36,658 nucleotides of DNA from JABCPE02 sp963518955. GTDB lineage: Bacteria > Bacteroidota > Bacteroidia > Flavobacteriales > Weeksellaceae. Below the pieces are notes generated by a model. It had not been told where the DNA came from and searched no databases. It saw only the letters and a program-made list of their open reading frames with translations. Both the position numbers and the translations under genes were made by a program. Positions 21,568 to 30,602 of the stretch are shown here, piece by piece (position 1 is the first letter of the stretch; each line of letters begins with the position of its first letter). The stretch spans positions 1 through 36,658 of the forward strand of contig CAUQKI010000018.1 in the NCBI GenBank assembly GCA_963518955.1, in the 5' to 3' direction.

Positions 21568-24147
21568 ATGAACAGAAAAGTATTATTAGTGTCGAGTTTG
21601 TTAATGTCCTTAATGGGATATTCGCAGACGGTGAAGGGTAGGGTAGTTCAGCATGACAATCCTGTTTCTAATGCCAGCATTATATTAAAAAAGGGGGATA
21701 AGGAAATGACCTCTATGACCGATGCTTCGGGATTTTTTAATGTAACACTTACAGAAGGAGGAAGTTACACTATCAGTATCGTAGCAGAGGGAGCAAATCC
21801 ATTGGAAAACCAAATTACAGTAGAGGATAATGGAGTTTTGGATTTAGGAGATGTGATTGTTTATAGGACGGTTCCAGAAAGTGTGGTTATAGAAAGGCCT
21901 GTAAATGAGCAGCCAACAGAACCAACAGAGCCCGTTGTAGCAAAAAATACTACAGATCCTAACGAGCCACAAGATGAGGAGGAAGAAGACGGAAAAGTAA
22001 AAAAACTACAAACTGTAGAAATCATAGGAAGAGCAAGAAAGGACTATAATAGTGATTATTCTTTCTCAGCTTCTAAAATCGCTCTGAAAAACATGGAAGT
22101 TTCCCAAGCGATAACTACCGTGACTAAAGAGCTTATCACAGATAGAGGAATTACAAGATTAGGAGATGTGGTGAAGAATGTGAGTGGGGTGAACCAAACG
22201 AGTTTCTACAACTTATATTCTATCCGTGGGGTTACTCAGGCATCTGGATATAGAGAGAATAGATTAGTAAATGGTATGGCGACTTCTGTTTATTTCTTCT
22301 CTCAACCTCTGATGATGAACATAGAAAGGGTAGAAGTAATCAAAGGTCCTGCGAGTATGACTTTCTCTAGTACAGACCCAGGGGGAAGTATCAACATGGT
22401 AACTAAAAAACCTTTGTCTACGAATAGAAAAGAAGTTAGTCTAAGTGTTGGTAGCTATGGGACTATTGTAGGGGCATTAGACTTTACAGGTCCTTTGAAT
22501 AAGGATAAATCTTTACTATACCGTTTGAATTTAGGTTATGAAAACTCAGGAAGTTTCAGAGACCTGCAATTCAAGAGGGCATATATGGTAGCACCTACAA
22601 TCACATATGTACCGAATGATAAAACAAGAGTGAATGTAGAGTTGGTATTGACTAATAACAACAATAGACTAGATAGAGGTCAGCCTATTTTCAAGGCGAA
22701 TGCGGGTGAAAAACCAGCGCTTAACTCTACGCCAATAAGCTATGCTATCGGAGCAGCTAATGACTATAACAAGACATTAGACATCAACTTGATGGGGAAC
22801 TTGACTCACCAGTTTAATGAGCATATCGGTCTTAACCTTGCTTATATGAAACATATCTGGAATGAAGACTTAGTAGAGCTAAGAACAAATAATAAGTTTG
22901 GAAAAGATGCTACAGGGACAAGACAACCTTACTGGGTAGAAATGAGATATGTTCAGCGTCAGCAAAAATTCTTAACAGATAATATCAACGCATATTTGAA
23001 CGCAAACTGGAATATTGGAGAGTCTATCAAGAATAAAACTGTTGCAGGATATGATTTTATCGCTTTTGAGATTAGTAATGCAGGAGGAACTAATACTGTG
23101 AGAGATTACCTTGCTGATGGTGTTACACCAAGAATTCCGCACTGGGATTTGAGAATTAAAGATGGTTCTCAGTACAAGTTAATGTACCCTGGTATGTATC
23201 AGCCAGAAGCGAAAAGAGTTACACCGATTGTTCCTATGTATTATAATACCAACGCAATCTATGTAATGAACCAATTAGAGTGGAATAAATTGATTTTCAA
23301 CTTTGGTCTTCGTCAGGAGTGGTACACAGATAAGAACCACTACAAGACTGATAAAGAACAAGTTGTGAAACAAAATAAACTTTTAGCAAGAGCAGGTTTG
23401 GTATATAAACTTACAGATAATATCAACCTTTATGCTTCTTATGTAGAAGGTTTCCAAATGCAGACGGATTCTTATTTAGGATCTGATGCATTTAGAACAG
23501 ATGGAAACACAGGTGCTATCGCTAGAGAGCCATTCAAACCTAAAACATCAAGAATGTGGGAAGGGGGTATCAAATCTGAATGGTTTGATGGAAAATTACA
23601 TGCAACCCTTGCTTACTACAACATTAAGCAGAAAAATGTATTAACATATGCTGATGGAAGCGGACAAGCAGACGAACTTTCTAATGAAGGTGCAACTGAG
23701 AAAAACCAAGGGATAGAGCTAGAAGTAATGGGTAGAATCTTGCCAAACTGGATGGTTAACGCAGGATATGCTTACATAGATGCTAATCTTACTAGATTTG
23801 ATAACGCATCAAACAAAGACATCACTTATAGAAAAGATAATGCGCCTAAGCACTCACTAAACATCTGGACAAGATACGACATCAAAGAAGGGCCTTTCCG
23901 TAACTTTGGTGCTGGTGCGGGGCTTAACTATGTGGGAGAGAAAATCTCTTGGCAAGAGCGTGATTTAGTTTTACCAGCATACACTGTGGTAGATGCAGCG
24001 GTATACTATAAGTTGAAATCTATGCAGCTTTCATTCAATGTTAATAATATATTTAACAAAGAATACTGGGTAGGAGCGTTCAACTATCCAAGACTATTCC
24101 CAGGAACGCCAAGAAATGTGATGTTTACCGTAAGATACACATTCTAA
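21568..24147 (+). CDS. TonB-dependent siderophore-type receptor with N-terminal carboxypeptidase-like domain
   Basis: An 859-residue outer-membrane receptor. A signal peptide (MNRKVLLVSSLLMSLMGYSQ) is followed by a carboxypeptidase-like regulatory domain (about 21-95), a Pro/Glu/Asp-rich linker (about 105-145, with DEEEEDG) and KLQTVEIIGRA, which begins the plug. The plug has the siderophore-receptor signatures ITRLGDVVKNVSGVNQTSFY, YSIRGV and IERVEVIKGPASMTFSSTDPGG; the 22-stranded barrel ends in MFTVRYTF with the terminal Phe needed for assembly. This form (FhuE/FpvA-like) takes up ferric siderophores using TonB energy; the ligand is unknown, and no siderophore or iron genes are nearby. Single gene with its own -7 element and terminator. 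No Fur box could be recognised with confidence. Confidence 0.9.
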   Translation: MNRKVLLVSSLLMSLMGYSQTVKGRVVQHDNPVSNASIILKKGDKEMTSMTDASGFFNVTLTEGGSYTISIVAEGANPLENQITVEDNGVLDLGDVIVYRTVPESVVIERPVNEQPTEPTEPVVAKNTTDPNEPQDEEEEDGKVKKLQTVEIIGRARKDYNSDYSFSASKIALKNMEVSQAITTVTKELITDRGITRLGDVVKNVSGVNQTSFYNLYSIRGVTQASGYRENRLVNGMATSVYFFSQPLMMNIERVEVIKGPASMTFSSTDPGGSINMVTKKPLSTNRKEVSLSVGSYGTIVGALDFTGPLNKDKSLLYRLNLGYENSGSFRDLQFKRAYMVAPTITYVPNDKTRVNVELVLTNNNNRLDRGQPIFKANAGEKPALNSTPISYAIGAANDYNKTLDINLMGNLTHQFNEHIGLNLAYMKHIWNEDLVELRTNNKFGKDATGTRQPYWVEMRYVQRQQKFLTDNINAYLNANWNIGESIKNKTVAGYDFIAFEISNAGGTNTVRDYLADGVTPRIPHWDLRIKDGSQYKLMYPGMYQPEAKRVTPIVPMYYNTNAIYVMNQLEWNKLIFNFGLRQEWYTDKNHYKTDKEQVVKQNKLLARAGLVYKLTDNINLYASYVEGFQMQTDSYLGSDAFRTDGNTGAIAREPFKPKTSRMWEGGIKSEWFDGKLHATLAYYNIKQKNVLTYADGSGQADELSNEGATEKNQGIELEVMGRILPNWMVNAGYAYIDANLTRFDNASNKDITYRKDNAPKHSLNIWTRYDIKEGPFRNFGAGAGLNYVGEKISWQERDLVLPAYTVVDAAVYYKLKSMQLSFNVNNIFNKEYWVGAFNYPRLFPGTPRNVMFTVRYTF

Positions 24148-24189
24148 GATAGATACAAGATTTTTTCATAAAAATAATTTAATTTGTTG

Positions 24190-24223
24190 AAAACCGATAG
24201 TTTATAATGGCTATCGGTTTTTT
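24190..24223 (+). terminator. Terminator of the TonB receptor gene
   Basis: AAAACCGATAG pairs with CTATCGGTTTT around a 10-base loop and is followed by more T. An ATG at 24207 lies in the loop, which argues against using it as the start of the next gene. Confidence 0.88.
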
Positions 24224-24226
24224 GAT

Positions 24227-24234
24227 TATATTTG
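24227..24234 (+). promoter_or_regulatory. -7 element of the lipoprotein gene at 24255
   Basis: TATATTTG directly after the terminator and 20 bases before the chosen ATG. It supports the later start. Confidence 0.5.
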
Positions 24235-24254
24235 TGTTACTAAATAAGATTATT

Positions 24255-24833
24255 ATGAGGATAAAAACTATCTTGGCAGGTCTGAGTTTGTTTTTTCTTT
24301 TAAGTTGTGTAAATCAGCAGAATGCCAACAAATCAGTAAAAACAAAAATAGAAAAATCTCATAAAAGACACCTGCGAAAACAACTTGCCTCTTTCATAAA
24401 AGGAATGCGAAAAGGCAAGCCAGATGAAGTAAAAGCATATTTTGATTTTCCTATCAAAAATGATAATTTTTGGTATGCGACTTTGGATTATGAAAAAAGG
24501 GAGGAATATAAAGGAAAAGGATTTGGTGAGAAAGAATTTCAGATATATTTTGATGCGATTTTCATGGGCGATTTCAGGGAAACTTTAGGAAGAATAAATG
24601 TTAATAGATTATTAAAACAAGGATATGATAAAGCAGAATATTCATATGATAGTTGGAATGGTGGGTTTAAAGATATCTTAGAAGTCACATACGCAGATGA
24701 TAAAATAACCATGACTTTTAATACAGTAGTTTATTCTTCAGGAGGAGGAGGTGAACATATATATGTATATGTTTTCACAACGAAAGATGGCGTTCTGAAA
24801 TTTAAAGATTTTCAAAGTACAATGATATACTAA
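24255..24833 (+). CDS. Hypothetical lipoprotein
   Basis: A 192-residue exported lipoprotein whose signal MRIKTILAGLSLFFLLSC ends in a lipobox (LLSC, Cys18). After a basic stretch (KTKIEKSHKRHLRKQLASFI) the protein is a mixed alpha/beta domain with EYKGKGFGEKEFQIYFDAIF and VYSSGGGGEHIYVYVFTTKD. I recognise no family. The frame is open to 24207, but that ATG is inside the upstream terminator hairpin and would hide the signal peptide; the start at 24255 follows a -7 element by 20 bases and gives a classical signal. It is a single gene; mtnN follows after 66 bases with its own -7 element. Confidence 0.78.
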   Translation: MRIKTILAGLSLFFLLSCVNQQNANKSVKTKIEKSHKRHLRKQLASFIKGMRKGKPDEVKAYFDFPIKNDNFWYATLDYEKREEYKGKGFGEKEFQIYFDAIFMGDFRETLGRINVNRLLKQGYDKAEYSYDSWNGGFKDILEVTYADDKITMTFNTVVYSSGGGGEHIYVYVFTTKDGVLKFKDFQSTMIY

Positions 24834-24860
24834 AAAGCCAGTCAAGTGTTTCAAAATAAT

Positions 24861-24868
24861 TATCTTTG
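24861..24868 (+). promoter_or_regulatory. -7 element of mtnN and the DUF3526 ABC genes
   Basis: TATCTTTG, 31 bases before the mtnN ATG. It matches TAnnTTTG; the -33 half is poor. Confidence 0.45.
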
Positions 24869-24899
24869 CCCTTAATTTTTTTAATTACTAAACTTTGCA

Positions 24900-25589
24900 A
24901 TGAAAATAGGAATCATCGGAGCGATGGAACTAGAAGTCCAGCTTCTGCGAGAAAAATTACAAGATAGAAAAGATATCGAATTATTCGGATTTACTTTCCA
25001 CGAAGGGCGAATCGGCAGCCATCAGGTGGTGGTGCTTTTGTCTGGGATAGGAAAGGTGAGTGCAGCGGTGGCGACTGCGCTTTTAATCAATCAGTTTAAA
25101 CCAGAATTAATCATCAATACAGGAACAGCAGGAGGTCTGAAAGACACCAGAGTTTATGATATTATCTTGGCTACGGAGGTTAGACACCATGATGTGGATG
25201 TCACGGCTTTCGGCTACGAAATAGGACAACAGGCAAAAATGCCGCCTGCTTTTTTTGCGGATGAGCAGTGGCTGAACCTTGCCGAGGAGCATTGCGGAAA
25301 ATATACCAACCAGCTTCGTAAGGGCTTGGTAGTCAGTGGGGATTCTTTCATCAGCGATAGACAGCGCCGAGAATGGATAGAAAAAAGCTTCTCAGGGGCG
25401 CTGGCTGTGGAGATGGAGGCGAGTGCCATTGCCCAGACCTGCCACATTATGGGCGTTCCGTTTCTGATGTTGAGGGCGATTTCGGATAATGCAGGCGAGG
25501 GAGATACTGTTTCCTATGAATCCTTTGTGGAGAAGGCTGGAGCGCTTTCGGCGGAGATGAATATTAGTTTCATTGAAAATTTAAAATAA
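24900..25589 (+). CDS. mtnN: 5'-methylthioadenosine/S-adenosylhomocysteine nucleosidase
   Basis: This cytoplasmic enzyme cleaves methylthioadenosine and S-adenosylhomocysteine to adenine plus the thioribose product, recycling by-products of SAM use. The 229-residue sequence follows E. coli MtnN closely: KIGIIGAMELEV with Glu12, LLSGIGKVSAA, INTGTAGGL, VEMEASAIA with Glu173, and RAISDNAG with the catalytic Asp196. The gene is only 4 bases upstream of the first DUF3526 permease, so it is transcribed with an ABC transporter. A functional link is not evident and may be only shared expression. Confidence 0.96.
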   Translation: MKIGIIGAMELEVQLLREKLQDRKDIELFGFTFHEGRIGSHQVVVLLSGIGKVSAAVATALLINQFKPELIINTGTAGGLKDTRVYDIILATEVRHHDVDVTAFGYEIGQQAKMPPAFFADEQWLNLAEEHCGKYTNQLRKGLVVSGDSFISDRQRREWIEKSFSGALAVEMEASAIAQTCHIMGVPFLMLRAISDNAGEGDTVSYESFVEKAGALSAEMNISFIENLK

Positions 25590-25593
25590 TTTC

Positions 25594-27042
25594 ATGAATT
25601 TAAAAAGGATAAAGCTAATCGCCTCGGAAGAATGGAAAAGCATCAATAGGCAGAAAGTACTGATTTACTTGGTTTTCATCATTGTTGCTGTTTTGTCTCT
25701 GGCGGCTTACATCGGTTGGGAAAATGTTCACCATCACAATGAGGAGCAGGAACACTACCAGTCCGAAGTTGTCCAGCAGTGGGAAAACCAGCCAGACAGG
25801 CATCCGCACAGGGTTTCGCATTATGGGTATTTGGTTTTTCGGGATAAATATCCTCTGAGTGCTTTTGATTTTGGGGTAAATTCTTATGTGGGGAACTCTG
25901 TTTTTTTGGAGGCTCACAGACAGAATACGATGAATATGAGCGATGCCTCGTTTTCCAACGGAATACTGAGGTTTGGGGAATTGAGTATGGCTCTGATTTT
26001 CCAGCTGATTTTACCTTTATTCATTATTTTCATTGGTTTCGGTTCGGTTTCTGGGCTGAAACAAAATGGAGTTTTGAAGCTGATTTTGGTTCAAAATACC
26101 ACTTACAAAGACATTATTTTTGGAAAAACTTTGGGGATTTATGCTGTTACGATGGCTTATTTCCTTCCAATTCTTATTTTGGGAATTGCTTTCACAGGGC
26201 TGATGTCAAGTGCTGATGCAGAGGGACTTATACCGAGGGCTTTCCTGTTGGTGGCTTCTTACAGCGTTTATTTTTTGATTTTTTCGTTTGTAGTGGTGAT
26301 TTTTTCAGCTTTGAATAAAACTCCTAAATCTACTTTGTTGGTTTTGTTAATTATTTGGTTTTCAATGGTTTTTATCCTTCCAAAAGCTGCGCAGACCCTT
26401 GGCGCAAATATCTATGAAGCACCGAATAAAAATGATTTTGATATTTCTATTCATAGCCAGATTAAAAAAGAAGGGGATAGCCATAATCCTGATGACCAGC
26501 ACTTTAAGGAACTAAAAGAAGAAATATTGAAAAAATATAATGTCAGTTCCATCGAAGAATTGCCGATAAATTATGGTGGATTGGTCTTTGCGGAAGGCGA
26601 AAAAATTACCACGAAAATTTTTGGTGAAAAATTTGAGGAATTGATTAAAATTTATCAAAATCAAAACAAAGTAAGCGAATTTTTGGGCTTCGCTAATCCT
26701 TATTTAGCGATGAGAAATATGTCTATGGGCTTCAGCGGAAGTAGTTTTTCTGATGCTGTAAGTTTCCAGCGGCAGGCCGAAAAATACCGATATGACCGGA
26801 CTCAGTATCTGAACAAACTTCAGCAGGAGGAAATAAAATATTATAAAGAATCTCAAAAAGAGCGGACACAGAGGATAAATAATGAGCTTCTGAAACAAAT
26901 GCCGCCGTTCAAATACCAGCATTTTTCTACTTATGAAATTCTGAAAGAGCAGATTTTGGGGATTTCAGCGTTTGTTTTTATGCTGTTTGCATTGGTTTTG
27001 GCAGCGAATTATATTCAGAAAAATAGTAATAAATTTTTGTAA
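25594..27042 (+). CDS. ABC transporter permease, DUF3526 family (first)
   Basis: A 482-residue inner-membrane protein. One membrane segment lies near the N-terminus (about 23-41), then a periplasmic loop rich in His (HHHNEEQEHY) and further segments in three groups to about residue 260, a long extracytoplasmic stretch (about 270-450) containing SEFLGFANPYLAMRNMSMGF, and a C-terminal membrane helix (about 455-473). This is the ABC-2-type layout of DUF3526 permeases related to NosY. It pairs with the second DUF3526 protein (2 bases downstream) and the ATPase. Cargo unknown; such systems may act as mechanotransmission or substrate-export complexes. The long loop could bind a periplasmic partner. 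Confidence 0.82.
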   Translation: MNLKRIKLIASEEWKSINRQKVLIYLVFIIVAVLSLAAYIGWENVHHHNEEQEHYQSEVVQQWENQPDRHPHRVSHYGYLVFRDKYPLSAFDFGVNSYVGNSVFLEAHRQNTMNMSDASFSNGILRFGELSMALIFQLILPLFIIFIGFGSVSGLKQNGVLKLILVQNTTYKDIIFGKTLGIYAVTMAYFLPILILGIAFTGLMSSADAEGLIPRAFLLVASYSVYFLIFSFVVVIFSALNKTPKSTLLVLLIIWFSMVFILPKAAQTLGANIYEAPNKNDFDISIHSQIKKEGDSHNPDDQHFKELKEEILKKYNVSSIEELPINYGGLVFAEGEKITTKIFGEKFEELIKIYQNQNKVSEFLGFANPYLAMRNMSMGFSGSSFSDAVSFQRQAEKYRYDRTQYLNKLQQEEIKYYKESQKERTQRINNELLKQMPPFKYQHFSTYEILKEQILGISAFVFMLFALVLAANYIQKNSNKFL

Positions 27043-27044
27043 CG

Positions 27045-28403
27045 ATGAAGAGGATTTTAAGCATAGAATTTAAAAATATTTTTAGAAATAACGCCTTCCG
27101 AATTGGGGTTTTGGTGGTTTTTCTCTTTGGGCTTTACGGAATTTATTACGGAAACAGAGTCATAGAGGAACAAAAAGAAAATATTTCCAGAATAGAACAT
27201 CTGGAAAATGAGAGTATAGAGCACATTCTGCACATTGCAGGTGCGGAGAACACGGCAGGAACGGATATTTATTACATGATTTTTCATACTTATAATCCAC
27301 CGAGCGGCTGGGCGGCGTTTTCTCTGGGGCAGAGAGATATTCTAAACTACAATATCAAAACCAAAATCTTGGCATTAGAAGGGCAGATTTATGATAATGA
27401 GCTGGCCAATCCTTTATCCCTTTTGGTGGGCAATTTGGACTTGTCATTTGTTTTTATTTATCTTTTTCCATTATTGATTATTGCGCTTGGTTTCAGTTTG
27501 ATTTCGGAGGAGAAAGAAACGGGAGTCTGGAGTATGATAAAAATTTCTGGAGTGCCTACGCTTAGTTTTGTTTTTTATAAAATCTTTGCAAGGTGGCTGA
27601 TAGTGGTGTTTTTGGTCATTATACTGATGATTGTGGCGGCTTTGGTCTTCAGGGCTGGTTTTGGAGTGGTGTTTTTTGCTATTTTAGGAATTTCTATTTT
27701 TTATGTAAGTTTTTGGTTTGCAGTGGTTTGGTTTATTAATTCATTGAATAAAAACTCAACTTACAACGCCATTTTATCCGTGGAAATTTGGATTATGCTA
27801 TGTCTGATGTTTCCAGCTTTGGTAAATACTATAATTACGGCTACTACTACTGTTCATGAGGCTATGGAAACTACACTCATCCAGCGGGAGGCCTATCACG
27901 AGAAGTGGGATAAGCCTAAATCGGTAACCATGAACAAATTTTACCAAGAATATCCCGAGTATAAAAAATATAAAATTCCAGAAGAGAAATACTATGTAGC
28001 AGGCTGGTATTATGCGATGCAGTATGTAGCTGATAAAGAGGCAGAACCGACATCCAAACTGATGGAACAAAAACTGATGGAACGCCAGCACAAAGCCGAA
28101 ACTTTGGGAATGTTTCTTCCTACGGTAGGAGTGCAGAGAATGTATAACGCCTTGGTTAATACAGATTTAGAAGCGCATATGAGATATTTGGCGTCGGTGA
28201 GAAAACATCACAAAGCGGTGCGGGAGTTTTTTTATCCTTATATTTTTGAGGAAACTTTGACCAAAAATACGCCTTGGGAAAAAAGACCTAAATACCAGCC
28301 GCCAGCAGAGAGTGCAGATATTAGCTGGAAATCCCTATTTGTGGGCTTGTTATACTCATTGTTGCTTGTGTTTATCGGAATAAAATTGACTAAAAAAATA
28401 TAG
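27045..28403 (+). CDS. ABC transporter permease, DUF3526 family (second)
   Basis: A 452-residue paralogue of the preceding permease with the same architecture: N-terminal membrane segment (about 16-34), extracytoplasmic loop (NRVIEEQKENISRIEHLENE) with AGENTAGTDIYY, a block of segments about 130-270, a long loop ending around residue 425 with GMFLPTVGVQRMYNALVNTD, and a last helix. The internal loops differ, so the transporter is probably a heterodimer of membrane subunits with two copies of the single ATPase. Starts 2 bases after the first permease; 6 bases before the ATPase. No signal for a separate promoter. Confidence 0.82.
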   Translation: MKRILSIEFKNIFRNNAFRIGVLVVFLFGLYGIYYGNRVIEEQKENISRIEHLENESIEHILHIAGAENTAGTDIYYMIFHTYNPPSGWAAFSLGQRDILNYNIKTKILALEGQIYDNELANPLSLLVGNLDLSFVFIYLFPLLIIALGFSLISEEKETGVWSMIKISGVPTLSFVFYKIFARWLIVVFLVIILMIVAALVFRAGFGVVFFAILGISIFYVSFWFAVVWFINSLNKNSTYNAILSVEIWIMLCLMFPALVNTIITATTTVHEAMETTLIQREAYHEKWDKPKSVTMNKFYQEYPEYKKYKIPEEKYYVAGWYYAMQYVADKEAEPTSKLMEQKLMERQHKAETLGMFLPTVGVQRMYNALVNTDLEAHMRYLASVRKHHKAVREFFYPYIFEETLTKNTPWEKRPKYQPPAESADISWKSLFVGLLYSLLLVFIGIKLTKKI

Positions 28404-28409
28404 AATTTT

Positions 28410-29105
28410 ATGCTTATTGCAGAAAACTTATCTAAAACATACGGAGATTATAAAGCTTTAAATAATCTAAATTTAAAACTAAACGAAGGTGAAATTTTTG
28501 CTCTTCTGGGACAGAATGGAGCAGGGAAGAGCACGACGATTAATATATTTTTAGGCTTTGTGAAACCGACCGAAGGAGTTGCAAAAATCAATGGAATCTC
28601 TGTGATAAACCATCCAGAGGAGACCAAGAAATTCATCGCCTATATTCCTGAAACTGTGCTGCTTTATCCTAATCTGACAGGCGTAGAAAACCTTAAATTT
28701 TTCTCCTCTTTGGCTGGGTTTGATTATGATAATGAGGCGCTTATGAATTTTCTAAGCAAAGCGGGACTACAGTCTGATGCTCATCACAATAGGCTGGGAG
28801 GCTATTCCAAAGGGATGCGCCAGAAAGTGGGCATCGCCATTGCCATCGCTAAAAAGGCGAAAGTATTACTTCTGGATGAGCCTACATCTGGTCTAGATCC
28901 GAAGGCATCGAATGAATTTTCTGAAATATTGAAAGAATTGGCATTGGAGGGAACTACTATTTTCATGGCGACACATGATATTTTTAGGGCAAAAGAAGTG
29001 GCTGACCGAATAGGCATTATGAAGCGAGGAAATTTGATTTCCGAAATCAATACCGATGAAATCTCTGCCAACGAACTAGAAAAACTGTATCTACAGACCG
29101 TTTAG
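28410..29105 (+). CDS. ABC transporter ATP-binding protein (ABC-2/NosF-like)
   Basis: A 231-residue ATPase with all nucleotide-binding motifs: Walker A GQNGAGKST (34-42), signature YSKGM (132-136), Walker B VLLLDEP (152-158), D-loop SGLDP (160-164) and the switch His189 in ATHD. The Q-loop position carries Glu81 (IPETVLLYPNLTG) instead of Gln, a replacement seen in NosF-type and other ABC-2 ATPases. It energises the two DUF3526 permeases encoded just upstream. The gene order permease-permease-ATPase differs from nos clusters, and no copper or N2O-reductase genes are nearby, so a Nos role is unlikely. Followed by a terminator. Confidence 0.92.
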   Translation: MLIAENLSKTYGDYKALNNLNLKLNEGEIFALLGQNGAGKSTTINIFLGFVKPTEGVAKINGISVINHPEETKKFIAYIPETVLLYPNLTGVENLKFFSSLAGFDYDNEALMNFLSKAGLQSDAHHNRLGGYSKGMRQKVGIAIAIAKKAKVLLLDEPTSGLDPKASNEFSEILKELALEGTTIFMATHDIFRAKEVADRIGIMKRGNLISEINTDEISANELEKLYLQTV

Positions 29106-29113
29106 AAATAAAA

Positions 29114-29138
29114 AAAAGACTTGATTTTCAAGTCTTTT
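29114..29138. terminator. Bidirectional terminator between ABC ATPase and small membrane protein
   Basis: AAAAGACTTG pairs with CAAGTCTTTT around a 5-base loop, flanked by an A run on one side and a T run on the other. It ends at the stop codon of the convergent gene. Confidence 0.88.
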
Positions 29139-29448
29139 ACTTTTTTTTGGATTTTTTCTTCTTTTTATTTAGGACAACATTATATTTGAAACTATTGACA
29201 TTCCAAACAGGGATGTAGTAAAAAAGAAAACCAAGGAAATAGCTGATAGCAAAGGATAAAAAAGCATCCAAGCTGAGCTCAAAAAATGTGGTTCCTGTGA
29301 AGAAATAATATCCGAGATTTGAAATTAAAAATATAATTACACCCATTAAAATAGCATTTATCAAGGAATATTTTACCCTTCCGAGCTGCATGCTGTTTTC
29401 CCAATATTCTATGAATTTTTCGTCTTTATCTTTATGTTTCTTGTCCAT
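29137..29448 (-). CDS. Small two-helix membrane protein, hypothetical
   Basis: A 103-residue protein with a charged N-terminus (MDKKHKDKDEKFIEYWENSM), two hydrophobic segments (about 28-46 and 58-78) and a very basic C-terminal tail of Lys residues. I do not recognise the family. The frame is open to 29526, but the preceding 26 residues would be encoded by the end of the amidase gene (stop at 29477-29479); the ATG at 29448 lies 28 bases after that stop and gives a plausible cytoplasmic N-terminus. The gene follows the amidase gene and may be co-transcribed with it. Confidence 0.7.
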   Translation of the reverse strand: MDKKHKDKDEKFIEYWENSMQLGRVKYSLINAILMGVIIFLISNLGYYFFTGTTFFELSLDAFLSFAISYFLGFLFYYIPVWNVNSFKYNVVLNKKKKKSKKK

Positions 29449-29476
29449 TTTCTTATTTTTTGCAAAGGTAGAGAAT

Positions 29477-30475
29477 TTATTTATATTTCTGAGCCAAAGC
29501 CTGCAGAATGCTCCATGTTTCCGCATCTAAAATACCATCATAGTTTTCTGGTCTGAAATGATACTGAAACGCCTCTATGACGCTTTTGGTCTGTTTGTCC
29601 CACATTCCTGTAATCTGGATATCATACCCAAAAGTCTTAAAGGTAGACTGCACTTTTCTTATAAAAGAAGCATCTTCATATAGTGTAGTAATATTTTCTA
29701 ATGCACTTGGATAAAATTCTTGTTTTTTATCCTCATCATACCACATACCTATTTGGTGTTTTTCATATAATGTTTTCCAAGGAAACAGAGGGCCTGGGTC
29801 TTGTTTTCTTGTCGGAGCGATATCCGAATGAGCCAAAATATTAGTAGGAGGAATCATATATCTTTTGCTAATATCTTTTACCAAAACGGCTATTTTTTCT
29901 ATTTGGTGTTCAGGAAATGCTTGGAATTGTCTCTTTCCTAAACTATCTACTACATAGCCTGTATTTACTATTTCTATACCTATAGAGCTGTCGTTCAGGT
30001 TATTGCTGTTTTTCCAAGCGCTGATTCCTGCATGATAAGCTCTTTTGTTTTCATCTACTAATTGATAAATTTCATGATCATCTAAATCACTTACAAGGTA
30101 GTGGGAACTTACTGACTGTTGTGTCAAAACTCTTATGGATTTTTCATTATCCAAAGCCGTATAGTGCAAGATGATGAATCTCTGGCGGAAACCTTGTCCC
30201 AAGGAAGGGAAGTGGGTTTTAGTGATTTTATATTTTTTTGGCTTGGCCGAAACTATAGAACCATAGCTTATCGTATTATTGTTTTTGGTGCTGTCCGCTA
30301 TGTTCACTTTATAAAAATCCTCTGTTCCTATATGAATTATTTCACCTTTTTTTTCCTTTTCAGAGTTTGTTTTGTTTGGGTCTAATGAAGATTTGGCTGC
30401 ATCAGCTATTTTTTTCTGCGAATCACAAGAAAAAGCCAAAATACATAAGCAGCTGATATAAAATATTTTACGCAT
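29477..30475 (-). CDS. N-acetylmuramoyl-L-alanine amidase lipoprotein (AmiD-like)
   Basis: A 332-residue envelope amidase that cuts the bond between muramic acid and the stem peptide. The signal ends in a lipobox (LAFSC, Cys17), then a spacer of about 70 residues. The Amidase_2 zinc site is complete: ILHYTA with His104, LAHSD with His216 and QDPG with Asp226; SSIGIEIVNTG (164-174) provides the conserved Glu-containing strand. The C-terminal about 70 residues (SFIRKVQSTFKTFGYDIQIT and following, ending LDAETWSILQALAQKYK) form a peptidoglycan-binding domain. E. coli AmiD is a close architectural match (from memory). It is probably anchored in the outer membrane, acting on recycled or surplus wall fragments. 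Confidence 0.92.
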   Translation of the reverse strand: MRKIFYISCLCILAFSCDSQKKIADAAKSSLDPNKTNSEKEKKGEIIHIGTEDFYKVNIADSTKNNNTISYGSIVSAKPKKYKITKTHFPSLGQGFRQRFIILHYTALDNEKSIRVLTQQSVSSHYLVSDLDDHEIYQLVDENKRAYHAGISAWKNSNNLNDSSIGIEIVNTGYVVDSLGKRQFQAFPEHQIEKIAVLVKDISKRYMIPPTNILAHSDIAPTRKQDPGPLFPWKTLYEKHQIGMWYDEDKKQEFYPSALENITTLYEDASFIRKVQSTFKTFGYDIQITGMWDKQTKSVIEAFQYHFRPENYDGILDAETWSILQALAQKYK

Positions 30476-30534
30476 GATATAAATAATTAAACTAATTTTT
30501 TTTCAAAAATACGAATATTTTTTTCAAAAAAAAT

Positions 30535-30564
30535 TTGTGGGTTAAAAAAAAAGTTATACCTTTG
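30535..30564 (+). promoter_or_regulatory. Promoter of the tRNA cluster (TTG-N19-TACCTTTG)
   Basis: TTG at 30535-30537 and TACCTTTG at 30557-30564 are exactly 19 bases apart, an ideal Bacteroidota promoter. It precedes tRNA-Ser by 38 bases, which fits a leader removed in processing. Confidence 0.8.
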
Positions 30565-30602
30565 CAAAGCAAATACAGAAAGGGAGTTCTTAAAGAATAA
30601 AA

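Noticed and set aside
24207..24254. Earlier ATG for the lipoprotein at 24255
   Set aside because: It is in the loop of a strong terminator and would bury the lipobox signal.
25594..29105. NosFY-type copper or N2O-reductase transporter
   Set aside because: The ATPase resembles NosF, but no nosZ, nosD or copper genes are near, and the gene order differs.
29449..29526. Earlier start of the small membrane protein at 29526
   Set aside because: Those codons lie within the end of the amidase gene in another frame; the charged start at 29448 is typical of a real N-terminus.
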